Program-made: the position numbers and the translations under genes
Part shown: positions 27,344 through 36,773 of the stretch, piece by piece
Numbering within the stretch: position 1 is the first letter of the stretch
Layout: each line of letters starts with the position of its first letter
The notes under the pieces: model-generated
The model's database searches: none
What the model saw: the letters and a program-made list of their open reading frames with translations, nothing else
Told to the model about the DNA's origin: nothing
NCBI GenBank assembly: GCA_964473865.1
Contig: CAYYQN010000004.1
Coordinates: forward strand, 62,001 to 126,000
Reading direction: 5' to 3'
Source: CAIMUX01 sp964473865
GTDB lineage: Bacteria; Eisenbacteria; RBG-16-71-46; CAIMUX01
DNA: 64,000 nt

Positions 27344-28590
27344 CCGCGCCCCGTCTGGTCGTTGCGCTTCCCGACCACCCGCACCCCGCCGACATGGGGA
27401 GCCGGGTCCGCAACCGCGCGATCATCGAGACCCTCGCCCGCTCCTTCGACCTGACCATCGTCACTCTCGTGCACGATGCCGCGCGGCTGGCCGATCCCGG
27501 CCCGGTGGCCCGCTGCGGCCGTTGGGTGCCGGTGCTGGCGGATCACCGGCGCGGCGCCGGGCCCTGGCTGGCGTGGCATCTGCGGGCCCGCCTGGCCGCC
27601 TCTCGAGAAGGGCTGCACGCGGAGACGTTCTTCCAGAGCCTGCCGAGCTTCGCCCGGGCGGTGGAACGCTGTGTGCGCGAAGAGCGGCCCGCGCTGGTGC
27701 ATGCCGCGTACTGGTACGGACTGCGCCGCCTGCGCGCCTTCCCCCGACCGCCCCTCTGGGTGGTCGATACGCATGATGTGCAGTTCGAACGGCACGCGCG
27801 CCTCTGGGGACGTTCCTCCCCGCGCGAGCGCGCCGCCGAGCTGTCCGAGCTGGCCCGCTACGATCGAATCATCGCGATCACCGGCCGCGACCGCGACACG
27901 CTGCGCGAACATCTGCCCGCGGGCGCCCCGCCGATCGAGGTGATCGGCATGGGGCTCGACTTCAGCTACTGGTCGCGGGAGGCGGCGCCTCCGGCGCTGC
28001 CCGCGGCGCCTCGGGTGGTCTTCTACGGGAATCTGGCGAGCGAGGCGAATCGGGCCGCCGCCCGCAGCTTTGTGCGGGACCTCTGGCCGGACTGGCGGCG
28101 GCAGGTACCGGGAGCGGAGGCGATGCTTGTGGGCGCGGATCCCGGCGAGGAGCTGCGGGCCGAGGCCGAGGCGGCCGGCGTCATCGTCACCGGCTTTGTG
28201 GATGACCCGCGGCCCTGGCTCGCCTCGGCGCGGGTGCTGGCCCTCACCTTGCGCGCGGGCAGCGGTCAGCGCGGCCGGGTCGTCGAATCACTCGCGCTGG
28301 AACTACCGGTTGTCGGTTACCCGGAGGCGCTCGAAGGGCTCGAATTCGCCGACGGAGAGGGGATCGCGACGGCTCGTTCCCGAGAGGAGTTCGGGGTGCG
28401 AACGGCCGAGCTGCTTCGCGACGAGGACCGCGCGCGCCGGCTCGGCGCCCGTGGGCGCGCGGCGGCCGCGGATCGCTACGGGTGGGAAGCGACGTACGGC
28501 CGGTTTGACGGTCTGTATCGCCGTCTGCTGGCGGATGACGGAAACGCCCCGGAAGCGCGCTTCCGAGGCGATTCGGTCACAAGGCGCTGA
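27340..28590 (+). CDS. family 4 glycosyltransferase (GT-B fold)
   Basis: 416 aa. The N-terminal Rossmann half starts LVVALPDHPHPADMGSRVRN and contains WVVDTHDVQFERHARLWG; the C-terminal half has VVFYGNLASEANRAAARSF, GVIVTGFVDDPRPWLASARV and PVVGYPEALEGLEF, as in GT4 enzymes that elongate surface glycans from nucleotide sugars at the cytoplasmic face of the membrane. Donor and acceptor cannot be deduced. It is the third gene of the coupled set (ATGA overlap at 27340). Confidence 0.85.
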   Translation: MTAPRLVVALPDHPHPADMGSRVRNRAIIETLARSFDLTIVTLVHDAARLADPGPVARCGRWVPVLADHRRGAGPWLAWHLRARLAASREGLHAETFFQSLPSFARAVERCVREERPALVHAAYWYGLRRLRAFPRPPLWVVDTHDVQFERHARLWGRSSPRERAAELSELARYDRIIAITGRDRDTLREHLPAGAPPIEVIGMGLDFSYWSREAAPPALPAAPRVVFYGNLASEANRAAARSFVRDLWPDWRRQVPGAEAMLVGADPGEELRAEAEAAGVIVTGFVDDPRPWLASARVLALTLRAGSGQRGRVVESLALELPVVGYPEALEGLEFADGEGIATARSREEFGVRTAELLRDEDRARRLGARGRAAAADRYGWEATYGRFDGLYRRLLADDGNAPEARFRGDSVTRR

Positions 28591-28687
28591 CCTCACGTGA
28601 CGCGGACCTTGCGGGACACCGGCCTGACGGGGGCATCGCCCGTACAAGCAGTGGCCCGCCGATCTTCGACCCGCGGGCGTGCGAAGA

Positions 28688-29005
28688 TTACTTCTTCTTT
28701 CCGGGGGCCTTCTTCAGGACCGTGTCCTTCAGGTTCTTCGCCACCGTGAACTTCACGACCTTCTTCGCGGCGATCTTGATCTCGGCGCCGGTCTGAGGAT
28801 TCCGTCCGATCCGGGCCTTGCGATTTTGCACCTTGAACTTGCCGAGCCCCGACAAGGGCAGATCATCGCCCTTCTTCAGGGTCTTCTCGACGAGGCCGGT
28901 CAAGCCCGCGAGAAACGCCTTCGTCTCCTTCTTGTTCAGGTCGACGGTCTTGTCGGCGACTTTGACCTCCTTCATCAACGCGTCGATCAGCTGGGTCTTG
29001 GTCAT
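28688..29005 (-). CDS. HU/IHF-family DNA-binding protein
   Basis: 105 aa. MTKTQLIDALMKEV, the dimerisation helices, and the DNA-binding arm GRNPQTGAEIKIAAKKVVKFTVAKNLKD are typical; the signature is LSGLGKFKVQNRKARIGRNP. The Lys-rich end is slightly long. It binds and bends DNA as a nucleoid protein. The start at 29005 follows GGAGG. The gene is divergent from the C25 peptidase across 286 bases. Confidence 0.95.
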   Translation of the reverse strand: MTKTQLIDALMKEVKVADKTVDLNKKETKAFLAGLTGLVEKTLKKGDDLPLSGLGKFKVQNRKARIGRNPQTGAEIKIAAKKVVKFTVAKNLKDTVLKKAPGKKK

Positions 29006-29291
29006 GGCAGGTAACCCTCCGTGGTCCGGTGTGGCTGTGTTAGGCCCGAAAACGATCCTCTTGGTAACACCGGTCCCCGGGAGGGGCAAGGAGAATCTCA
29101 CGAAGGGGCGCGTTTTTTGCGGACGGACGGGACCCCGGGCCGGCGGGCGTCCCCGCGGGCGGCGGCGGGAGGGCGAGAAAGGGCGGGAGTCGAGGTTGAA
29201 TCCGGCGGCCGGTTTCGTCGAGAATGTCGGGGTGGGCTTCGGGGGTGGAAACCCGCCGGCCCCGACAGGCTGCGAACCAGGGGAGGTTTAC

Positions 29292-32200
29292 ATGCGGATG
29301 CGGTCCTGCGCGCTGCTCGCGCTCGTCGGGCTCCTCGTTCTCGGGACGAGCGCCCTCGGAGAGGTCACGACCAGGGTCGCCCTGCACTGGGCCGACGCGG
29401 AGTTCGCGCTTCGCCCGGGTCCGGCAGGCACGGTCGCCGTACGTCTGGCCGGCGGGGTATCCGCCGCGGAACCGGGGCAGCCCGATCTGCCCTGGATGGT
29501 CGTTACCGTTCCGCTGCCGGCCGGCGTGGCCACGGTCGCGGGCTGGTCGTTCGAGCCAGAGCCGGCGAACCCGCCGGTGCCGGGCATCGTGCCGACGCCG
29601 GCCCAGCGCGACCTGCCGTCCGAGGCCGGCGGTCCGGTGTCTACGGCCCCCGACCCGGCCGTCTACGCCGGCGCCTCGCCCTGGCCCGCCGATCCGGTCC
29701 GGTTCCGCGGGGTGCAGACCCAGGCCGGACGCGCGGAAGCCGCCTTCCTGGTCTGTCCCCTCCGCTGGGACCCCCGCAGTCACGATCTGGAGCGGCTGCC
29801 GGGAGGCACTCTGACGGTTCGCTTCGGCTCCGGGCCCGCGGCCCTGGATGTGGTCACCCCGCTGCGGCCGGTGGCTGCCGACCTCTTCGGCGCCGACGCG
29901 TCTCCGAAGGCCGGCGGCGGAGCGGTCGTGCACTCCCTGCGGGGCGGTCTCTCCCCGACGGCCCGGCCCAGTCTCGACTCGGTTCCCGTGGAATTCCTCG
30001 TGGTAACGAACGAGGAGCTGGCGCCTGCCTTCCAGCCGCTCATCGACTGGAAGAACCGGACCGGCTTTCCGGCCGCGGTTCGCACTGTCGAGGCGATCTC
30101 CCGAGATTACCCCCAGGGCGTGGACCTGGCCGAGAGCGTGCGCCTGTTCCTGCGGGACGCCTACGCCCTCTGGGGCACGCGCGTCGTGATCATCGGCGGC
30201 GATCCCTCCATCGTCCCGATCCGCTACGGACGCAGCTATGCCTACAACCTGCCCACCGGCGTGAGCATCGCCACCGACTACTACTACGCCTGCCTGGACG
30301 GCAACTGGAACGCCGACGGGGACAATCTCTGGGGCGAGGCGCCGTTTCAGAACGTCAGCATGGAGAGCGACAAGGCCGACATGGTCGCCGAGCTGCGGGT
30401 CGGCCGGGTTTCCGCGGTTGATACGTCGCAAGTCGGCACCTGGGTCCGCAAGTACCTGAAGTACACCCGGGATCCGGACCCCACCCCGGGCTACCTCAAC
30501 GGAGTGCTGACCCTCGGCGAGGTGCTCTTCGCTCCGGAGTGGCGGCTCGGCGACGCCGATACCTGCTCGAACCAGGAGACGGAAACCTGCGTGCGGCTCG
30601 ACGGGGCCACCGAATGCTTCCTCATGATCGATACGCTGCGGGCCTCGACCTTGGGATCGTTCTTCTACTTCGATGAGCTTTACGAGCGCGAGTACTGGTG
30701 GAACCCGCGGCGCGGGATCACCGCCGGGCAGCTCAACCGGGCCAACACCCTGGCGTCGCTCAATGCCGGTCGGAACATCGTCTACCAGATGGGCCATGGC
30801 GATCGTGACCGATGGGCCATCGGCACCGGCCGGCTTCTCACCTCCGATGTGGCGAATACCACGAACGGGCCGCGGTACAGCGGGTTGGCCTATGTCGTGA
30901 ACTGCAACTCCGCCGCCGTGGACGCGGACTGCGTCGGTGAGGCCTGGCAGTTCGCGAGGAACGGGGGTGGGGTGAACTACCTCGGCTCCACCAACCTCGA
31001 TTTCCCCGCCACCGCCCGGGAGTTCCAGAACTCGCTGTTGCCCCTCTGGATGAACAACGTCCAGCAGACGTGCGGCAGCGCGTATCAGACTGCCGCGCAG
31101 CTCTTCGCCACGCGGCAGGGAGACAACGAGGGAACCGTCCGCTTCCTTCTCACAAGCCTCATCTTGCTCGGCGACCCGGATCTGAACATCTGGCGGACGC
31201 AGCCGCGGGCGATGCAGGTGACCGCGCCGGCGGAGTTCACCATCGGTTCCGGCACCGCCCGGGTGAACGTGAAGGACTCTGAGAGCGCGCCGCTTGCGGG
31301 AGCCCGGGTCACCCTGTACAAGGCCGGCGACGCCCTGGGCGTCGCCTTGACCGACGGGGAAGGGAACGCCGACGTGCCCTTTGCCCCGACCAGTGACGGC
31401 CCCTTCCTCCTCACGGTGACGCACCCCATGGCCCGGCCGCATCAGGGCGGGGGCGATGTCCAGGAGGCCGAAGACGCCTGGCCGGTGGCCAGCAACTACA
31501 CCATCGTCGACGACGGGAGCGGCGGGACCCGCGGGAACGGGAACGGCCGGATCGAGATCGGAGAGACGGTGGCCTTCAACCTCTCCGTGGGAAATCCGGG
31601 CGGACCTGCGACCGGCGTGGTCGCGAGTCTTCGTCGCGCGGAAGCGGTTCCGGGGGTCCAGGTCGCTTTCGCGGATAGCACGGAGGAGGTCGGGGATCTG
31701 ACCGGTGGGGGAACGGCGACCCGCGCCGGCGCGTTCCTCCTGACGGTCCGGGCGACCGGTCCGGTCGAGGCCGACGCCGCGGACCGGGTGGCGCTCCCCC
31801 TCCTCATCGACTGGCAGGCCCAGGGCGGGACGCACACCCAACGCATCGCGCCGGAGGTGGATCGACCCGAACTCGAGCTGATCAACACCGCACGATGGGA
31901 GACCGAACTGCCCCCCGGCGGAGAAGCGGACAGCATCCCGGACCAGGGCGAGTCGATGGCCGTGACGGTCGAGCTCTTCAACCAGGGGCGCGGAAGCTGG
32001 CATCAGCTTCGGGCCCGCCTCGAAACGATGATCCCCGGATCCGTCGCGATGCTCGATTCGCTGGCCACGATCCCGCCGCTGGAACCGGGCACGTCGGTCG
32101 TCAGCGAAGCGCTGACGTTCCATGTGACTGGGCACCTGGGGCTCAGTTTCCGCTTGCGGCTCGTCGTGGAGGACCTCACCGGAGAGACGCCCCAGACCGT

Positions 32201-34565
32201 CTGGTCCAGGTATCTCTACCTGCGCCGGCTCCCGACCGTGCCTCCTCCGTCGTTCCAGACGCTCGGCCGCCCGAACTCCGTGAGTCTGGCCTGGGGACGG
32301 CCCACGACCTCCGCGAACATCTGGGGCTATCGCGTCTATCGGGCCGACTCGGTGGACGGGACGTTCCTGCGGCTGCCTCCCGGCTATGTCAAGAGCACCC
32401 GGTATCTCGAGGATGACGGCCTGCCCGACATGACCCGGTTCTGGTATCAGGTGGCGGTGGTCGATTCCTCGGGAATCGAGGGACCCCGCACGGAGCCCAC
32501 GGTGGCCAGCTCGGCGCCCGGACTCCAGGCCGGTTGGCCGGTCAGCATGGAGGAGTCTCGCGATGCCTGTCCCACCATCGAGAACCTGAACGGTTGGGGC
32601 CGCAACGAGGTCCTGGCCCTCTCCAAGTCGGTCTACTGCCTCGACGCCAACGCGGGCGACTATTACGACGGCGATGCGATTCCCTCGACCCGCGGGGTGC
32701 TGACCAAGGAGGCCGACGGACAGAACTTCAACGGCAAGTGCGCGGTGGCCGACCTCACGGGGGATGGCATTCCGGAGGTCATCGCCCTGGCGACGAACAA
32801 CATGGATGGTGGCTGGAACCCCCCCGCTACGCTGTGCGTGTTCGACCATGTCGGTCATCTCCTGTGGAGCCGGGTGGTGGCCAACCGGCCGGCCAGCTCC
32901 GCCCCCGCGATCGGCAACATCGACAATGACCCCGAGCCGGAGATCGTCTTCCTCTGCGGGCGGTGGGTCTTCGCCTACAACCACGACGGCACGCCGCTCG
33001 GGGACATTCCGGGCGGCAAGCTGTACGACATCCCCGGCCCGGAGTCGGGCAAGAACAACTTCCAGTACTGCAGCCCGGCGCTGGAAGACCTCGACGGAGA
33101 CGGGCGGGACGAGATCGTCTTCACTACGAACGCGGACGACGACCAGGATGCCTATGCCCGGCTCTATGTCATCAACGGCATGGAGAGTCCCGGCGGCGGG
33201 GATCCGGTGTACGGTTCCGATCTTCCCGGCTTCCCGTTTGTCTATGGGTACGTGGCGACGGGTCAGTTCAGCTACGCCTCGCCGGCGATCGCCGACGTGA
33301 CAAAGAAAGTCGGGGAGTCCGTGGGAGACGCCGACACCAAGCCGGACATCGTCATCACTACGAAGTCGCGCTTGTGGGTGTTCGATCCCTGGGCCTCGGG
33401 CGTGAACAAGCTGGCCTGGACCATCGCGCTGGAGCCGCAGGCGGTGGAAAGCCCGCTCAACTCGTCGCCGGCCATCGGAGATGTCGACGGGGACGGTGAC
33501 CTCGACATCGCGGTTGCGGGCGGCAAGGGATACCTGTACGTGGTCAACGGTCGCGACGGTGGAGCCCTGCCCGGGTTCATCGAGGCGCCGAACGAGCGGT
33601 ACCGGCGGGTGGCCCCGGCCAGCACCAGACTTGGTTCCCCGATCCTGGCCGACCTGGATGGAGTCGTCGACAAGGCCACCGGCAAGCGTCTGCCCGAGAT
33701 CATCATCGGAGACTTCCTCGGGACGGTCTACGCCTTGCGGTCGGATGGCGAGGGGATGAACGGGTTCCCGTTCTCGGTTCCGGGCGGCAAGATCGGCATC
33801 GGGCTGGCCGCGTGGGACATCGATCGGGACGGTTTCCAGAACCTCGTGATCCAGGCCGACAAGGTGCAGGAACTCCAGGTCCTGGACTTCAATACCTGCC
33901 CCTTCGATCCTGACGACGCGGTCGCGAATCCCTGGCCGGCGTTCCGCCACGATCCGCGCAACACCGGCTCGGTCTATGAGCCGCCGGGACCCACTCCGGT
34001 GGAAGTGCTCGCCCTGGAGGCCCAGGCCGGGCCGGACGGGATTGCGCTGCGTTTCCGGACCGAACTCAACGTGCGCACCTTCGTCCTGCTGCGGGCAGAG
34101 GAGTCGGGCGGCGACTGGGTGACTGTCGGAGAGTGGGCCGCCGAAGAGGCCGCAGAGGAGCCGGGCGCGTTCGTCCTGCGCGACACGCCGCCCGCAGGCA
34201 CGTGGCGCTATCGGATCGACGCGTACGACTTCGGGGGCGAGATCCGGCTCAGCGGCGAGACGGTGGTGACCGCGGGCGCTTCGCTGGCGTTCCGGCTCCA
34301 CCCGGCCCGGCCGAACCCATTCAACCCGCACACGCTGTTCAAGCTCGACCTCCCGCGCACGACCGAGTGCGACCTGCGCGTGGTCGATCCCTCCGGGCGG
34401 ACGGTCCGGCGGCTGCTCGCCGGACGATTCGGCCCGGGAACCGTCGAGTCGGTGTGGGACGGCAACAACGATGCGGGCCGCCCGGTCGGCTCGGGGGTGT
34501 TCTTCGTGCGGGCCTCGGCCGAGGGACTGGGTGACGCGGTGCAGAAGGTGGTGCTGCTGAAGTAG
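29292..34565 (+). CDS. giant secreted C25 (gingipain-type) cysteine peptidase with beta-propeller and FlgD-like tail
   Basis: 1757 aa, started at 29292 after GGGGAGG. Signal peptide MRMRSCALLALVGLLVLGTSALG. After a beta-rich propeptide comes a peptidase C25 domain from about residue 230 (PVEFLVVTNEELAPAFQPLIDWK), with the catalytic His in QMGHGDRDRW (H502) and Cys in YVVNCNSAAVD (C538), followed by NYLGSTNLDFP. Ig-like domains follow, then a fibronectin type III-like segment (GYRVYRADSVDG), FG-GAP/VCBS-like propeller blades with calcium-type loops (DLDGDGRDEIVF, DVDGDGDLDIAV), and a FlgD-like Ig domain in the last 90 residues (RPNPFNPHTLFKLDLP ... SGVFFVRASAEG). It is probably secreted and surface bound. 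Arg or Lys specificity, known for gingipains, cannot be read from the sequence. Confidence 0.9.
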   Translation: MRMRSCALLALVGLLVLGTSALGEVTTRVALHWADAEFALRPGPAGTVAVRLAGGVSAAEPGQPDLPWMVVTVPLPAGVATVAGWSFEPEPANPPVPGIVPTPAQRDLPSEAGGPVSTAPDPAVYAGASPWPADPVRFRGVQTQAGRAEAAFLVCPLRWDPRSHDLERLPGGTLTVRFGSGPAALDVVTPLRPVAADLFGADASPKAGGGAVVHSLRGGLSPTARPSLDSVPVEFLVVTNEELAPAFQPLIDWKNRTGFPAAVRTVEAISRDYPQGVDLAESVRLFLRDAYALWGTRVVIIGGDPSIVPIRYGRSYAYNLPTGVSIATDYYYACLDGNWNADGDNLWGEAPFQNVSMESDKADMVAELRVGRVSAVDTSQVGTWVRKYLKYTRDPDPTPGYLNGVLTLGEVLFAPEWRLGDADTCSNQETETCVRLDGATECFLMIDTLRASTLGSFFYFDELYEREYWWNPRRGITAGQLNRANTLASLNAGRNIVYQMGHGDRDRWAIGTGRLLTSDVANTTNGPRYSGLAYVVNCNSAAVDADCVGEAWQFARNGGGVNYLGSTNLDFPATAREFQNSLLPLWMNNVQQTCGSAYQTAAQLFATRQGDNEGTVRFLLTSLILLGDPDLNIWRTQPRAMQVTAPAEFTIGSGTARVNVKDSESAPLAGARVTLYKAGDALGVALTDGEGNADVPFAPTSDGPFLLTVTHPMARPHQGGGDVQEAEDAWPVASNYTIVDDGSGGTRGNGNGRIEIGETVAFNLSVGNPGGPATGVVASLRRAEAVPGVQVAFADSTEEVGDLTGGGTATRAGAFLLTVRATGPVEADAADRVALPLLIDWQAQGGTHTQRIAPEVDRPELELINTARWETELPPGGEADSIPDQGESMAVTVELFNQGRGSWHQLRARLETMIPGSVAMLDSLATIPPLEPGTSVVSEALTFHVTGHLGLSFRLRLVVEDLTGETPQTVWSRYLYLRRLPTVPPPSFQTLGRPNSVSLAWGRPTTSANIWGYRVYRADSVDGTFLRLPPGYVKSTRYLEDDGLPDMTRFWYQVAVVDSSGIEGPRTEPTVASSAPGLQAGWPVSMEESRDACPTIENLNGWGRNEVLALSKSVYCLDANAGDYYDGDAIPSTRGVLTKEADGQNFNGKCAVADLTGDGIPEVIALATNNMDGGWNPPATLCVFDHVGHLLWSRVVANRPASSAPAIGNIDNDPEPEIVFLCGRWVFAYNHDGTPLGDIPGGKLYDIPGPESGKNNFQYCSPALEDLDGDGRDEIVFTTNADDDQDAYARLYVINGMESPGGGDPVYGSDLPGFPFVYGYVATGQFSYASPAIADVTKKVGESVGDADTKPDIVITTKSRLWVFDPWASGVNKLAWTIALEPQAVESPLNSSPAIGDVDGDGDLDIAVAGGKGYLYVVNGRDGGALPGFIEAPNERYRRVAPASTRLGSPILADLDGVVDKATGKRLPEIIIGDFLGTVYALRSDGEGMNGFPFSVPGGKIGIGLAAWDIDRDGFQNLVIQADKVQELQVLDFNTCPFDPDDAVANPWPAFRHDPRNTGSVYEPPGPTPVEVLALEAQAGPDGIALRFRTELNVRTFVLLRAEESGGDWVTVGEWAAEEAAEEPGAFVLRDTPPAGTWRYRIDAYDFGGEIRLSGETVVTAGASLAFRLHPARPNPFNPHTLFKLDLPRTTECDLRVVDPSGRTVRRLLAGRFGPGTVESVWDGNNDAGRPVGSGVFFVRASAEGLGDAVQKVVLLK

Positions 34566-34788
34566 TGCCGCGCGCCTGGCGCCCGGAGCCCGGCGGTCCG
34601 GCGGTCCGGCGGTCCGGCGCGTCGGTGCGAGGCGGTGGCGCAACGCCGGGAGGCCGTTCGCGCGGCACGGTCGGCCTCGGGAGCCGGCGCCGTCCGGGCG
34701 AGAGCTGGGGTTGCGAAAGGAGAGTCTGCGGCAGGAGGCATCTGCGGAAGAAGCGATCTGCCGAAAAAGGGACGTGCGGAAAAATGGG

Positions 34789-34818
34789 TTGAAATGGGGC
34801 GGACCGCCCCCGTAGAGT
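34789..34818 (+). promoter_or_regulatory. promoter of tRNA-Gln
   Basis: TTGAAA at 34789-34794 and TAGAGT at 34813-34818 are 18 bases apart and lie 18 bases before the tRNA, a normal distance for a short leader. Confidence 0.6.
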
Positions 34819-34836
34819 CCCGATAGCTCGCTTTGC

Positions 34837-34910
34837 TGGGGAGTCGTCCAGCGGTAGGACACATGACTCTGGATCATGGAACCGGGGTTCGAGTCCCTGC
34901 TCCCCAGCCA
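34837..34910 (+). tRNA. tRNA-Gln (anticodon CTG)
   Basis: 74 bases with CCA encoded. The acceptor TGGGGAG pairs with CTCCCCA; the anticodon stem CATGA/TCATG holds the loop CTCTGGA, giving CTG; the T-arm is GGGGTTCGAGTCCC. A stable terminator follows 9 bases later. Confidence 0.95.
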
Positions 34911-34919
34911 TGACGTTCG

Positions 34920-34950
34920 GGCCCCCGGGTCTACGCCCGGGGGCCTTCCT
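34920..34950 (+). terminator. intrinsic terminator of tRNA-Gln
   Basis: GGCCCCCGGG at 34920-34929 pairs with CCCGGGGGCC at 34936-34945 across a 6-base loop, followed by TTCCT. Strong 10-bp GC stem just after the tRNA. Confidence 0.8.
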
Positions 34951-34971
34951 TCTGACAAAGGGTGGAGGTGG

Positions 34972-36441
34972 ATGAGCGGACCACGGACGCTGGAGCTCGA
35001 TTTCGGCCCGCACGAGAAGACCGTCCGCTGGATCGAGCAGTCCTCGCCGGAGGACTTCTGCCGCGAGTTGACCCGACGGCTGCCCAAGACGGCCCCGGAC
35101 GCCCGGAACGGGTGGATCTGCGCGGGTGCGCTGGCGGCCGCTCGTTCCACGCGGCACGACGGCGCCCGCCGGCCGCCCCGTGGGATCCCCGGGTTGGCGG
35201 CGGTGCACTCCCTCCAACCAGGCCGCTCGCCGGACGAAGGGCGCGCCCTGCTCGGCTACGCGCTCCGTCTGGTCAACCGCGAGATCCACGATCCCGGCTA
35301 CGGGCCATTCCGGCTCCTCCCGTGTCGGGAGGTGCCGGGCGAGGGGCGCGAAGGGACCTTGTTCTCGTTTCTCGAAGCGGTGCGCGCCGGCGAGGCCGAC
35401 TGGGCCGACCATCGCTTTGCCTGGCTGGTACAGAACCTGGAGAAGGAGCAGATCATCGACCTGCTGCTGTCGTCCGGTCTGGAAGGAGTCGCGGTCAGCG
35501 CCGAACGGGTCGGCGGCGTGGTGGAGGCGGTCTCGCTCCTGCAGGCGCTGGGTTGGGAACACGCCCCGGTCCTGCTCCGGCCGGTGGTTCGACACCAGGC
35601 CGCCGGCACCTGGAACTGCACCGACTACGCGCACTGTCGCGACCTCATCGAGGAGCGGGATCTCCATCGGCTCGCGCGCCGGCGGCCCCCGGGACAGCCT
35701 GGTCTCGGAGAGCGCGACCCTGACGGTTTCCTCGCCGAGGCGCGGGACTGGGCGGAATCGGGTCCGGGGGACCGGACCCAGCGGATCGCGGCCGCGCTGG
35801 CCGCGGGATTGCCGCTGGAAGACGCGGCCGATGTGGTCTCCACCGCCGGCACGCTCCTGGTCTTGCAGGAGATCCTGCGCCGGCGGGAACCGAAGGCGGG
35901 GGAAGCGGTGTTCGACTCCGCCGTGCGTACCGTCGCCGGCGTGAACGCCCTCTGCCGCCTCGTGCGCCTGGGCACCGCGGGACAGCGGATTCTCGGACTG
36001 CTGCTGGCGGCCTGGGTGGAGCCGACGCGGGACTTGTGCCTGGAGTTCCGCGACCCGGACGCGGTCTGGTGGCTGCCCGCCGTATCCGGCGTGCGGGAGC
36101 TGCAGGTGTCGGCTCCCGATTCGGAAGGAGCGGCGCCCCCGCCGGAGTGGAAGGAAATGATCGCCTCCGGCCAGGCGAACCGGCTCCTTCCCGCGCTGTC
36201 GAGCTGGCTGGAAGCGGGAGGGTCCGCCGGGGTCCTCGACCGGGTGCTGGTTCCGTTGGTCTCCGGTCTGGAACTGGTTCCGGGGCAATCGGTACGGCTG
36301 GTGAGGACGCTGACCGAGGCGTATCGCGCCTCCCGGTCTCCATTTCGGTGGGTGCACCTGTGGGCCGCGGCCATGGGGTTGGCCCACTGGCCGAAGGAAC
36401 CCGCAGAAGAGGGGTTGCCAAGCGCGGGCGAGGTTTCCTAG
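34972..36441 (+). CDS. conserved-looking cytoplasmic protein of unknown function
   Basis: 489 aa, not recognised. The ATG at 34972 follows GGAGG. There is no signal peptide or membrane segment. It appears helical throughout, with ADWADHRFAWLVQNLEKEQI, two Cys in WNCTDYAHCRDL near residue 215, and Arg/Ala-rich helices at the C-terminus (WVHLWAAAMGLAHWPKEP). Codon use and GC at third positions are like those of the neighbours, so it is a real gene. It sits between tRNA-Gln and tRNA-Glu, and the promoter for tRNA-Glu lies within its last 30 bases. No function is proposed. Confidence 0.75.
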   Translation: MSGPRTLELDFGPHEKTVRWIEQSSPEDFCRELTRRLPKTAPDARNGWICAGALAAARSTRHDGARRPPRGIPGLAAVHSLQPGRSPDEGRALLGYALRLVNREIHDPGYGPFRLLPCREVPGEGREGTLFSFLEAVRAGEADWADHRFAWLVQNLEKEQIIDLLLSSGLEGVAVSAERVGGVVEAVSLLQALGWEHAPVLLRPVVRHQAAGTWNCTDYAHCRDLIEERDLHRLARRRPPGQPGLGERDPDGFLAEARDWAESGPGDRTQRIAAALAAGLPLEDAADVVSTAGTLLVLQEILRRREPKAGEAVFDSAVRTVAGVNALCRLVRLGTAGQRILGLLLAAWVEPTRDLCLEFRDPDAVWWLPAVSGVRELQVSAPDSEGAAPPPEWKEMIASGQANRLLPALSSWLEAGGSAGVLDRVLVPLVSGLELVPGQSVRLVRTLTEAYRASRSPFRWVHLWAAAMGLAHWPKEPAEEGLPSAGEVS

Positions 36442-36444
36442 AAT
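36415..36444 (+). promoter_or_regulatory. promoter of tRNA-Glu, inside the end of the upstream gene
   Basis: TTGCCA at 36415-36420 and TAGAAT at 36439-36444, 18 bases apart, each match 5 of 6 consensus bases. The -10 overlaps the stop codon of the preceding gene. The tRNA begins 36 bases further on. Confidence 0.75.
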
Positions 36445-36480
36445 ACCGCAACCGGGGCCCGGCCCTGGTAGCCAGGTTGT

Positions 36481-36555
36481 GGCGCTATCGTCTAGGGGTC
36501 AGGACGGATGGTTCTCAGCCATCAAACCGGGGTTCGATTCCCCGTAGCGCTACCA
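36481..36555 (+). tRNA. tRNA-Glu (anticodon CTC)
   Basis: 75 bases with CCA encoded. The acceptor GGCGCTA pairs with TAGCGCT, the first pair being a G-U wobble. TCGTCTAG begins the D-arm as in other tRNA-Glu. The anticodon stem GATGG/CCATC holds the loop TTCTCAG, giving CTC. The T-arm is CGGGGTTCGATTCCCCG. Confidence 0.94.
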
Positions 36556-36773
36556 ACTCCCTTTCCCGTGAGGTTTGCGATCGAGCGATTTCGCGACTTC
36601 CTCGAAGCTCTCGTGCCGGCGCGTCACGTTTCTTGACGGAAGGTCTGCTGCGTTGGTCCGTTCACCTCTTCCGCTCGCTCTCCACGTTCGCGGGCTCGTC
36701 GCGTTTGTCGGCCTGCCGGGATCTACGCGGCCGACGCCGACCGCAAGCCGCCGGCGCCGCGCGCCGCACCCGT

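Noticed and set aside
28662..28688. inverted repeat ATCTTCG/CGAAGAT at the end of the HU gene as terminator
   Set aside because: The 7-bp stem has a long loop, overlaps the stop codon and no T-run follows; too weak to list.
29040..35150. 2036-codon open frame on the minus strand opposite the C25 peptidase
   Set aside because: It is the high-GC shadow of the real gene: low-complexity Arg/Gly/His-rich translation, no domains, and it also covers tRNA-Gln.
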